In this document: positions 45,868 to 53,731 of the stretch, piece after piece
How the letters are laid out: each line of letters begins with the position of its first letter
How positions within the stretch are numbered: position 1 is the stretch's first letter
Assembly (NCBI GenBank): GCA_009391535.1
Contig: VFHP01000024.1
Span: 62,001 to 126,000 of the forward strand
Length of the DNA: 64,000 nucleotides
Direction of reading: 5' to 3'
DNA from: SAR202 cluster bacterium
Lineage (GTDB): Bacteria; Chloroflexota; Dehalococcoidia; Lucifugimonadales; UBA2985
Made by a program: the position numbers and the translations under genes
The notes under the pieces: generated by a model
The model's input: only the letters and a program-made list of their open reading frames with translations
Told to the model about the DNA's origin: nothing
Databases searched by the model: none

Positions 45868-48078
45868 ATGTCTGTTTCAGACGAAATATTGAATGACATT
45901 GCTCTATCTAGGGCTGAATATGACAAAATTGTTTTAGGTTTAGGTAGAGAGCCAAATGGTTTAGAATTAGGAATGTTCGGCGCCTTGTGGAGTGAGCATT
46001 GTGGATATAAGCATTCGAAACTGTTATTGCGAGAATTACCATCTGAAAGCCCTAGACTGCTGGTTCAACCTGGTCAAGAAAATGCTGGTGTTATTGAAAT
46101 AGGACAAGGCTTGGCTATAGTTATGAAAGTGGAATCTCACAATCATCCATCTGCTATAGAACCTTTTCAAGGAGCTGCAACTGGGGTCGGAGGTATTGTG
46201 AGAGATATTTTTGCCATGGGAGCTAGGCCAATGGCATTGTTGAATTCTCTCAGATTTGGTCCCTTGAGCGAAAGTCGTAACAGATATCTTTTTGAGGGAG
46301 TGGTCAGCGGGATCTCTTGGTATGGAAACTGTATAGGCGTACCAGATGTTGGTGGGGAGGTTTATTTCTCCGAAGTTTATTCAGGTAATCCCTTGGTCAA
46401 TGCGATGTGCGTTGGCATTGTAGGTACTGATTCTTTGATGAAAGCTAAAGCCTCGGGATCGGGCAATCTCTTGATATTAGTCGGGGCAGATACTGGTAGA
46501 GATGGAATTCATGGTGCTTCTGGTTTGGCATCTCGTACCTTTGAAGATGATTCAGAAGAAATGCGCCCAACAGTACAAGTCGGAAATCCGTTTTTGGAGA
46601 AGGTGTTGATCGAGGCTTGTTTGGAGGCTGTAGATACAGGCAAAATTTTGGCTATGCAAGACTTGGGAGCTGCTGGATTAACTAGTACGGTTGTGGAATC
46701 GGTCGCGAGAGGAGGCGCCGGTGCTAAATTAAACATAGATATGGTTCCTCGTCGAGAAAAAGGTATGAGTCCTTATGAAGTAATGCTCTCTGAATCTCAG
46801 GAAAGAATGTTGCTGGTTGTCAAACCTCATGATAAATCTTATATTGAGGCGATTTTTGAAAAATGGGATCTTGATAGTACAGTTATAGGTGCAGTTACGG
46901 ATGACGAAACGATTACGATCTACGACGAATCTGTCGAGGTTGCTAGTTTGCCGGTAAAAATACTGACCGAACCACCTTTGTATAATATAGATGCTGTGGA
47001 ACCTGAGTATTTCAAAGAAACACGAACACTTGATTTCGGTATGGTTTTTGATAAAGGATATTCAGCCGAAGATATACTGCTCAAGATTTTGGCTTTTCCA
47101 GATATCGCAAGGAAGCAATGGATATTTAGGCAGTATGACCATCAGGTTCAAACCAACACCTTGGAAGGTCCGGGGGCAGATGCAGCGATTTTGAGAATCA
47201 AAGGAACAAATAAGGCGATAGCTGTTACAAATGATGGTAATGGTAGGTTTTGTTATCTAGACCCCTATGTTGGAGGAGCAATTGCGGTAGCAGAAGCCTG
47301 TAGAAATTTATCTGCCGTGGGTGCTGAGCCTATAGCTATAACTGATTGCCTTAATTTTGGTAATCCAGAACGTCCTGACGTGTATTTTCAACTAGAACAA
47401 TGTGTTAAAGGTATAACCGCGGCCTGCAAAGTTTTTGATATACCTGTGGTAAGTGGCAATGTAAGTTTGTATAACGAAACTCGTGGAACAGCGATTTGGC
47501 CTACTCCTGTGATAGGTGCCTTGGGAATATTAGAGAATGCTAATGATAGAACGAATATTAAATTTGATAATGAAGGCGATATAGTGTTAATGTTGGGATC
47601 CTCAAATGTCTCGTCAGATATCACTGGGTTGTCTGGTAGTGCCTATTTGGAAGCAATGTACGGTAAAGTTCAGGGTGTGCCTTCTATAGATTTAGCGATG
47701 GAGTTCAAAGTTCAAAAACTTTGTAGAGATGCCATCAAGGAAGGCCTTATAAATTCTAGCCATGATGTTTCAGATGGTGGTTTGGCCGTAGCATTGGCAG
47801 AATCTTGCGTATCAGGAAACATTGGTTTCAGGAGTGATTTACAACTTGGCAATGATTGGCATGTGGCTTTATTTGGGGAGTCACAATCCAGAATAATTAT
47901 ATCCATGTCTAAAGACAAGCTATCTAAATTTGAAGCATTGGCGGCAGAGGAATCTACACCTTGGATATTATTAGGCGTTGTTGGTGGACATTCTTTGCAT
48001 ATTGGAACATTGATGGATATTCCCTTGGAGGATTTAGACAAAGCGTGGTCGCATTCTTTGAAGGAAAGCCTGTTATAA
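45868..48078 (+). CDS. purL: Phosphoribosylformylglycinamidine synthase subunit PurL
   Basis: The ATP-dependent synthetase subunit. It is 736 residues from ATG 45868, the PurL small form. Motifs are GALWSEHCGYKHSK, KVESHNHPSAIEPFQGAATGVGGIVRDIFAMGARPMA, MQDLGAAGLTSTV and AVTNDGNGRFCYLDPYVGGAIAVAEA, then VSGNVSLYNET and HDVSDGGLAVALAES. The frame is open 18 bases upstream, but the ATG is better placed behind GGGGGAC. It works with PurQ, encoded just before it. Confidence 0.97.
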   Translation: MSVSDEILNDIALSRAEYDKIVLGLGREPNGLELGMFGALWSEHCGYKHSKLLLRELPSESPRLLVQPGQENAGVIEIGQGLAIVMKVESHNHPSAIEPFQGAATGVGGIVRDIFAMGARPMALLNSLRFGPLSESRNRYLFEGVVSGISWYGNCIGVPDVGGEVYFSEVYSGNPLVNAMCVGIVGTDSLMKAKASGSGNLLILVGADTGRDGIHGASGLASRTFEDDSEEMRPTVQVGNPFLEKVLIEACLEAVDTGKILAMQDLGAAGLTSTVVESVARGGAGAKLNIDMVPRREKGMSPYEVMLSESQERMLLVVKPHDKSYIEAIFEKWDLDSTVIGAVTDDETITIYDESVEVASLPVKILTEPPLYNIDAVEPEYFKETRTLDFGMVFDKGYSAEDILLKILAFPDIARKQWIFRQYDHQVQTNTLEGPGADAAILRIKGTNKAIAVTNDGNGRFCYLDPYVGGAIAVAEACRNLSAVGAEPIAITDCLNFGNPERPDVYFQLEQCVKGITAACKVFDIPVVSGNVSLYNETRGTAIWPTPVIGALGILENANDRTNIKFDNEGDIVLMLGSSNVSSDITGLSGSAYLEAMYGKVQGVPSIDLAMEFKVQKLCRDAIKEGLINSSHDVSDGGLAVALAESCVSGNIGFRSDLQLGNDWHVALFGESQSRIIISMSKDKLSKFEALAAEESTPWILLGVVGGHSLHIGTLMDIPLEDLDKAWSHSLKESLL

Positions 48079-48115
48079 ACCAGGGAGATGCAATTTTATA
48101 TGACACTTAATATGG

Positions 48116-49975
48116 ATGGATTCTGATAAGGCAAATATGGTCATTTGGATACGGCGTTCTCTGGCTTTGTTTCTGGTCCTGATTTTCTCATTGTTGTTAT
48201 TCCTTACCTTGTTAATTGGTACGTTACAGGGCACTTTGCTGGACCCAAATTTTCACAAACAAAAACTAATTGATGTTAATTCTTACTATTTTATTACACA
48301 TGAACTGGCTGAATCACTGATAACTGATATTGACCAAGACACGATTGGTATTTTCGGGCAGAACAGTGATAGGAGTCAGGTAACTGGAGAATCTGCTCCT
48401 TTCGAATTGGTCCCAACTAGGGAAAACATGACACTATTATCGGCACTTAATATTCCGGTCGATGATATTGTGGCTTCCGTCAACAGAGTTTTCCCTTCTC
48501 CGTGGTTGAAGATAGAGACTGAAAAAGCTATAGATGATTTTTACTCCTATACTCTTGGACACTCAGAAAGATTTGTTATTGCGCCAGATTTATCAAATAC
48601 TACCAAGTATTTGATTCACGAAGCAAAAGTTGTTCAGGGACAATTGATTGCTTCTGCATATGATTTGATAATGTCTGAGGGTTTCGGATATCGGGCCGAC
48701 CCAATAGCATTAGATCTACAAGAAGCTTTTGGCAGAGCTGTTTCTAGGGAATGGATAATAGAAAAATCATCGTCTGATTTAGACAAAGTGTTTGATTACC
48801 TATCTGGGGATGAAGATAGTTTTAAAATAGGTTTTGGAATCCAGGATCGATCAGATGAAATCCATGAGGAATTTGGCCCAATCATCTATAAAGTTACACA
48901 GGAAATGGTGACAAACGAAGTTGACAGGGTAAAAAACGCTGCACACTCTGATTATAAAGATGGAATAGATATAAATTCCAGCATATCGATCAGCAACGAT
49001 GATATTGTGCAGATCATCGGAGAAACTTTGAATTACGATTGGCGAAGAAAAACATCCCTGGATATTACAGAGAGTATTGTGGATTATTTGTTGAACCAGA
49101 GATCAAGCTTACAATTAGATGTAGTAATGTCTGATAGGCACTCAATCGCACTCCAGAGTTCGAAGCAAATTGTAGCTGAGAAACTAGATGAATGGGTGAG
49201 TTCATTGCCTGTTTGTAAAGGAAAAGCACCCATAGTTATAGATATGGAGATTGCTTGTGTGCCATCTTGGACTAATAGAAAAACAGTTGTAGATTTGGCA
49301 ACATTATCATCCGATAATGTAGTTAATGGTTTAGTTTTTGAAGTCATCCCAGAATCAATAGGTGTGACTCCAAATTACATGCTGGTCAGGAGCTTGGATT
49401 CGTTGCATGAAATCCTTGGATTCGAGTTTACACTTACCCAAAATGATCTGCAACAGAATATTAGTTATGATGATTTAGCCACCACAAAATCTATATTCAA
49501 CAATTCATGGTCATATACTTGGGATGACCGGAATGAGTTCAGGGAAAATTATATAGTTAGGAATACTTTTTCGGTAGCTAGCAATACTTATATTTTGTAT
49601 TCGATATTAGGTTTACTACTTATCATTATAGGGCTATTAGCAGGTAGGGTTTGGTGGAGTAAGTTGGCTTGGCCATTTCTGAGTTTGGCATTATCTTCTC
49701 TTGCTATATTCCTATTGACTGCAAATCTTCTTGAACCTTTCACTGTAAGATATCTATCGGACTATGTTAATGAAAATGCTAAAGATGCCAGTTACACTGA
49801 CTCTATAATTATTGAGAAATTAGTAGAGATATTAACATCTTCTTTACAAGATATTTTTAATGGTATAAAGGGGCTCAGCCTAAAATGCTGGGCTACGGGA
49901 TCTATTTTAACTATGGCATTGTTTCTTTGGATGGGATTTAGTAGGAGGCGCAATACGGCTCGGATATATGACTAG
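48116..49975 (+). CDS. Large hypothetical membrane protein
   Basis: 619 residues. One membrane helix near the N-terminus (SLALFLVLIFSLLLFLTLL) is followed by a soluble region of about 450 residues, and then three helices at the C-terminus (YILYSILGLLLIIIGLLAG, FLSLALSSLAIFLLTAN, TGSILTMALFLWMGF). The soluble part is likely to face outside and carries acidic, low-homology sequence with several Asn-Ser runs. No motif or family recognised. An alternative start is the Met at codon 8 (48137), with AAGG five bases upstream. It follows purL by 38 bp but shares no evident pathway. Confidence 0.7.
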   Translation: MDSDKANMVIWIRRSLALFLVLIFSLLLFLTLLIGTLQGTLLDPNFHKQKLIDVNSYYFITHELAESLITDIDQDTIGIFGQNSDRSQVTGESAPFELVPTRENMTLLSALNIPVDDIVASVNRVFPSPWLKIETEKAIDDFYSYTLGHSERFVIAPDLSNTTKYLIHEAKVVQGQLIASAYDLIMSEGFGYRADPIALDLQEAFGRAVSREWIIEKSSSDLDKVFDYLSGDEDSFKIGFGIQDRSDEIHEEFGPIIYKVTQEMVTNEVDRVKNAAHSDYKDGIDINSSISISNDDIVQIIGETLNYDWRRKTSLDITESIVDYLLNQRSSLQLDVVMSDRHSIALQSSKQIVAEKLDEWVSSLPVCKGKAPIVIDMEIACVPSWTNRKTVVDLATLSSDNVVNGLVFEVIPESIGVTPNYMLVRSLDSLHEILGFEFTLTQNDLQQNISYDDLATTKSIFNNSWSYTWDDRNEFRENYIVRNTFSVASNTYILYSILGLLLIIIGLLAGRVWWSKLAWPFLSLALSSLAIFLLTANLLEPFTVRYLSDYVNENAKDASYTDSIIIEKLVEILTSSLQDIFNGIKGLSLKCWATGSILTMALFLWMGFSRRRNTARIYD

Positions 49976-49986
49976 ATATGAAAATA

Positions 49987-50820
49987 TTATTGATTTTTCT
50001 TTTTCGTCTGCCAAGCTCCAGGTCGTTGACCTGTCGATCTCCATTTTCTCAAGGTTCTCCAGTTCTTTAGAGCTATTTGCCATGTGGGCAAATCGTAGGG
50101 TCTATCGGTTAAGCCCCTAACTTTGGTCATTACATCTTCGGTAAGAGCAGGACCATGACCAAAGCAAGCTATTGTAGCATCTAGTTCTCTTAATTCTTGC
50201 AGGGATCTATCGAGAGTCCTTCTTTTCGCCCTGTCCCACATTAGCGGTCTACTCAGTCTGTCTATATTGTTTATAACTGAGTCTCCTAAGAATATTATTT
50301 TAGGGTCTAAGACAAATGGAGATATGCTACCAGGTGTGTGTCCTGGTGAATGTATTATACTTATACCCCCTAATCCAGGTACAATATCACCATGTGATAC
50401 GGTCTTATGTACAGGCGTATCATGTAATTGCCTAGCAGGCTTTTTAGGACTTCTTCTTCCAAGGCCTGTTGCCCTTAATGCCAGTTTGTACCAGAGCGGT
50501 GGTGGTTCATTTTCCTCTCCTTTTCTAAGGAGAAGAGTACCGTCAACGTTCTTTATTACTTCGTCTTTGTGGGCGATGATTGATGCCCCTGTTAGGTTGT
50601 GTATTTCCAGTGCACTACCCGAATGGTCGAAATGGAAATGAGTTATCAATATTCTTTTTATGTCTTCGGTTTGTCTGCCAATATCTCGTATATAGTCTAA
50701 TATTTTTTGGCCATTACCGGGAAATCCCGTATCTATGACAGTTATTTCAGTGTCTAGTAATAGAACTACATTACTTCCATATACATCGTCGACTGTATGT
50801 ACTTTTTCAGTTATTTCCAT
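49987..50820 (-). CDS. MBL-fold metallo-hydrolase
   Basis: 277 residues from ATG 50820, chosen over a longer reading start at 50874 because AAAGG lies at the right distance. The zinc motif is H61-F-H63-F-D65-H66 (ITHFHFDHSG); the later ligands are HSPGHTPGSI, LGDSVI and CFGHGPALT. The second half carries a basic region (LGRRSPKKPARQLHDTPVHK) and a C-terminal tail with several Trp and Arg residues. Substrate unknown. It converges with the large membrane protein gene and diverges from the SlyD-like lipoprotein gene. Confidence 0.88.
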   Translation of the reverse strand: MEITEKVHTVDDVYGSNVVLLLDTEITVIDTGFPGNGQKILDYIRDIGRQTEDIKRILITHFHFDHSGSALEIHNLTGASIIAHKDEVIKNVDGTLLLRKGEENEPPPLWYKLALRATGLGRRSPKKPARQLHDTPVHKTVSHGDIVPGLGGISIIHSPGHTPGSISPFVLDPKIIFLGDSVINNIDRLSRPLMWDRAKRRTLDRSLQELRELDATIACFGHGPALTEDVMTKVRGLTDRPYDLPTWQIALKNWRTLRKWRSTGQRPGAWQTKKKNQ

Positions 50821-50899
50821 GACATGTGCCTTTTTACAACATTGTATCAGCTTTTTGGGAGATTTGTTTGTCAATCGATTATGCTATTTGCAGAGGGTG

Positions 50900-50927
50900 T
50901 TGCCCTATACCGCAAAGTCGCTATAAT
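50900..50927 (+). promoter_or_regulatory. Possible promoter giving a leaderless message
   Basis: TTGCCC (50900-50905), a 16-nt spacer, and perfect TATAAT (50922-50927). The predicted start falls at about 50934, the first base of the ATG of the isomerase gene, and no SD is visible, so the message may be leaderless. Confidence 0.35.
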
Positions 50928-50933
50928 TACTTT

Positions 50934-51458
50934 ATGAGTAAATATATCTATTCTATATTGCTTTTATTATTGCTGTTGGCCTGCTCAGGAAACGGAGATG
51001 TGATCAAGAGCGGGGAAACTGAAGACTTGGAGGGTGTGTTGGTTGCTAAGCAGGGTGATAATGTTAGTGTTCATTATACGGGCACACTAGATGATGGTGA
51101 ACAATTCGATTCCTCAATTGGACGGAATCCACTTTCGTTTACCGTAGGAGCTGGTCAAATGATTTCAGGATTTGATGCGGCAGTCTTAGGAATGGCATTG
51201 GGAGAAAAGAAAACTGTCAGATTAGAAGCGGTGGAGGCTTATGGGGAGACAGATCAAGATTTAATCATTGATTTTCCTATAGACAAATTACCTAGTGGGG
51301 CAGATGTTGGTGGTCAGGTTACCTTCACCAACGGAGCAACCGGTAGAATCACCAATGTTGATGAGAACACTTTTACCGTAGATGCTAATCATAGATTAGC
51401 AGGATTACCGTTAACATTTGAAATTGAATTAGTTTCAATTGACTGGCCGCCCGGTTGA
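50934..51458 (+). CDS. Exported FKBP-type (SlyD-like) peptidyl-prolyl isomerase lipoprotein
   Basis: 174 residues from ATG 50934. The signal peptide ILLLLLLLACSGN ends in lipobox LLAC. The mature part is an FKBP/SlyD fold: VSVHYTGTLDDGEQFDSSIGRNPLSFTVGAGQMISGFDAAVLGM, then the insert-in-flap region and the SlyD-type closing TVDANHRLAGLPLTFEIELV. It should speed proline isomerisation on the outer face of the membrane, which is unusual because SlyD proteins are normally cytoplasmic. The metal-binding His-rich tail of E. coli SlyD is absent. Confidence 0.9.
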   Translation: MSKYIYSILLLLLLLACSGNGDVIKSGETEDLEGVLVAKQGDNVSVHYTGTLDDGEQFDSSIGRNPLSFTVGAGQMISGFDAAVLGMALGEKKTVRLEAVEAYGETDQDLIIDFPIDKLPSGADVGGQVTFTNGATGRITNVDENTFTVDANHRLAGLPLTFEIELVSIDWPPG

Positions 51459-51532
51459 GAGTATATAATCTAGATAAATTTGATTACTCATAATTGATGG
51501 ATTTCATTTAATAAAGGAGGTTATGAGAATAT

Positions 51533-52522
51533 ATGGTAAATAGCACTAATCCAAATTTTGAGCGGCAGGTTGCAGTTCTTATAGATTTTGAAAATGTTGG
51601 ATTGAGTTCTATTCAGTGGCTTTTTGATAAAATATCAGATATTGGAAGAATAACGATTAAACGTGCTTATGCTGATTGGTCTACTGCGCGTAGCACCCGA
51701 GAGCAAGTTTTACAATTAGGTATAGAACCGGTTCATTTATTCCACATGGCATCTTCAGGTAAGAATTCCAGTGATATAAAATTGGTTATAGACTCGATAG
51801 ATTTGTTATACCAATCTCCAATAGATACTTTTGTAATAGTCTCTTCAGATAGTGACTTTGTACCACTGGTTAGTAAATTACGATCAGGTGGCAAAACAGT
51901 GATTGGTGCTGGCAGAAAACTAACGGCATCTAGAGCATTGGTCATATCATGCGATAGATATTTCTATTTGGACGAAAGCACAACCCAGAGGAACAACATA
52001 ACAGATCTACAACAAACTAGATCAAGTGAATTACTGATTAGATCCGTAAGGTCTGCTATGGACGAAGAAGGTAGAGTTGTGGGTAGCAAGTTAAGGCAAA
52101 CCTTGCAGAGGTTAGATCCAAGTTTTGATTTTCGCACTTTGGGTCATGCTACATTTACAAGATATCTGGAATCTTCTCCGGATGTTAAGATATCTAGGCC
52201 AAAGGGTCCAGGGGATATAGTGGTTGAATTGTTAGAATATACAAACTCCATCAATATCAAAGATACTAGTTCAGGAGTGTCAACAACGGAGGTTGACGGC
52301 GAGATATGGGCCAATATAGATGTGGCATGGTCTAAACGAGCGTCTCGTTCTCGTTCTGGCAATTCTATGCCTGGACCTTCTGCAGCTATTATAGCAGCGA
52401 AAGTTTTAGGAGTATCTAAACTGAGCTCTTCCAAGTATAAAACTCTGCAGAAACTTTTGGATTCAAGTGAAATCTTATCCAAGAGTTGGACCAGAGAAGG
52501 CAACTCTATAATCAAAGTATAA
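51533..52522 (+). CDS. NYN nuclease-like protein with OST-HTH/LOTUS domain
   Basis: 329 residues. The N-terminal half is a NYN (PIN-like) domain: VAVLIDFENVG with D18, KNSSDIKLVIDSIDLL, then FVIVSSDSDFVPLVSKLRSGGKTVIGAG, with the acidic cluster for metal-dependent RNA cleavage. Residues about 155-210 match the OST-HTH/LOTUS module (LIRSVRSAMDEEGRVVGSKLRQTL and FRTLGHATFTRYLE). The last ~100 residues form another small helical module. SD AAAGGAGG is 12 nt upstream. NYN-LOTUS proteins in eukaryotes act on RNA; the bacterial target is unknown. Confidence 0.85.
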   Translation: MVNSTNPNFERQVAVLIDFENVGLSSIQWLFDKISDIGRITIKRAYADWSTARSTREQVLQLGIEPVHLFHMASSGKNSSDIKLVIDSIDLLYQSPIDTFVIVSSDSDFVPLVSKLRSGGKTVIGAGRKLTASRALVISCDRYFYLDESTTQRNNITDLQQTRSSELLIRSVRSAMDEEGRVVGSKLRQTLQRLDPSFDFRTLGHATFTRYLESSPDVKISRPKGPGDIVVELLEYTNSINIKDTSSGVSTTEVDGEIWANIDVAWSKRASRSRSGNSMPGPSAAIIAAKVLGVSKLSSSKYKTLQKLLDSSEILSKSWTREGNSIIKV

Positions 52523-52540
52523 CTTGTGAGGGAACATTAG

Positions 52541-53371
52541 ATGCAAATAAGCCCTCACGTGTATTCAGTCCATATTGATGACGACTCTTTTTTTCATCCT
52601 GGCGGGTCTAATATATTTTTTGTTGGCAATGTGTCCAGCGGTATGTTTATGATAGACGCTGGTGAGAATGATGCTAAGTGGATAAACACCATACTTAACG
52701 GATATGCATCTCTTGGTCACCCAACAATAAATGGTGTGCTCATAACCCATGGACATAATGATCATATTGGAGGGTTAAAGCATATCTTGAGTGAAATAGA
52801 TGCTCCAGTGTTTTGCCACCCCAAACTTGTCGGTAGACTGGAAAAACTTCTCGGCAGTAAGGTTGTAAATCCAATATTCGATAATCAATCTATAGCGATT
52901 TCTGAAGGTGTTAATTTGTTATCTATATTCACTCCTGGACATGATGAAACCCACGTTTGTTATTACATTAACGCCGAGGAAATTATGTTCACTGGAGACA
53001 CTGTGCTGGGCAGTTCGTCATCCACTGTACAGGACATGTCTGCGTACATGGATTCGATGCATAGACTTTCTGCTCATAAGGTCAGTACAATATGTCCGGC
53101 ACATGGTAAAGTATGTCTTCCTCCAGACGGTGGACGATTAATTCCCAAATATATCGAGAATAGACTTAATAGAGAACGGGCTATAATTGGTTCAATTGGG
53201 AGAGGAATTAATACTGTGGAGTCAATTGTACAAGAGATATACTCTCCTCAATTGAATAAGGGGTTGAAGGCTGCTGCGACCAGAAATATCGTAGCCCATT
53301 TAGAGAAGTTGGTAAAAGAAAAAGTTGTACGTAAGAACCCAATTAACCTTGGATATGTACTAGTAAGTTAG
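52541..53371 (+). CDS. MBL-fold metallo-hydrolase with C-terminal winged helix (LACTB2-like)
   Basis: 276 residues. Zinc ligands are H70-G-H72-N-D74-H75 (LITHGHNDHIGGLKH), then TPGHDETHVCYYI, MFTGDTVLGS and CPAHGKV. The tail (TVESIVQEIYSPQLNKGLKAAATRNIVAHLEKLVKEKVV) is a winged helix like that of human LACTB2, an RNA endonuclease. It lies 18 bp after the NYN-LOTUS gene on the same strand, so the two may be one RNA-processing unit, though this is inference from domain type and spacing. Confidence 0.88.
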   Translation: MQISPHVYSVHIDDDSFFHPGGSNIFFVGNVSSGMFMIDAGENDAKWINTILNGYASLGHPTINGVLITHGHNDHIGGLKHILSEIDAPVFCHPKLVGRLEKLLGSKVVNPIFDNQSIAISEGVNLLSIFTPGHDETHVCYYINAEEIMFTGDTVLGSSSSTVQDMSAYMDSMHRLSAHKVSTICPAHGKVCLPPDGGRLIPKYIENRLNRERAIIGSIGRGINTVESIVQEIYSPQLNKGLKAAATRNIVAHLEKLVKEKVVRKNPINLGYVLVS

Positions 53372-53376
53372 GGCAG

Positions 53377-53676
53377 CTAACCCCAGATTATTCCACCTAG
53401 AGGTAATCTAGATTGAAGCCTGTACAACATACCATCAGGGTCTTGTTGATACATCTTCCTCGTGTACTGAACCTGTTTTTCCAAATCTGAATCTTCACCA
53501 GTCATTCTTTCAGACCAAACTAATTGAGGATTTCTATTGTTTGTGTCCGGTTTGTTTCCCAGATAGTGTTGTTCGATTTCATGTTGGAGGTTTTGGGTTT
53601 GGTTGATATAGTATTCTCCACCATCGAGACTTAGAACAAACAAGTATGATGTTTTTTGCACTACGTTCTGCTTCAA
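53377..53676 (-). CDS. Small protein resembling a degenerate GIY-YIG domain
   Basis: 99 residues, soluble. The first part (TSYLFVLSLDGGEYYINQTQNLQ) matches the order of GIY-YIG endonuclease elements: first strand, then YYINQT in place of YYVGQT and the following helix. The catalytic Arg expected in that helix is replaced (QHEIEQH), while a Glu further on (DLEKQVQ) may correspond to the metal-binding Glu. If the assignment is right it is probably not a nuclease. It converges on the MBL gene ending at 53371 and lies 55 bp before the hydroxylase operon. Family assignment is tentative. Confidence 0.5.
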   Translation of the reverse strand: MKQNVVQKTSYLFVLSLDGGEYYINQTQNLQHEIEQHYLGNKPDTNNRNPQLVWSERMTGEDSDLEKQVQYTRKMYQQDPDGMLYRLQSRLPLGGIIWG

Positions 53677-53731
53677 TCTATTAAATTTACCAACTCAGCC
53701 TTATTAACGCATCCCGTTTGTATTATTCCCA

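Noticed and set aside
51523-51543. A six-codon upstream reading frame (ATG at 51523) overlapping the NYN gene start
   Set aside because: Only two bases separate it from the SD, too close for initiation; the ATG at 51533 is a better start.
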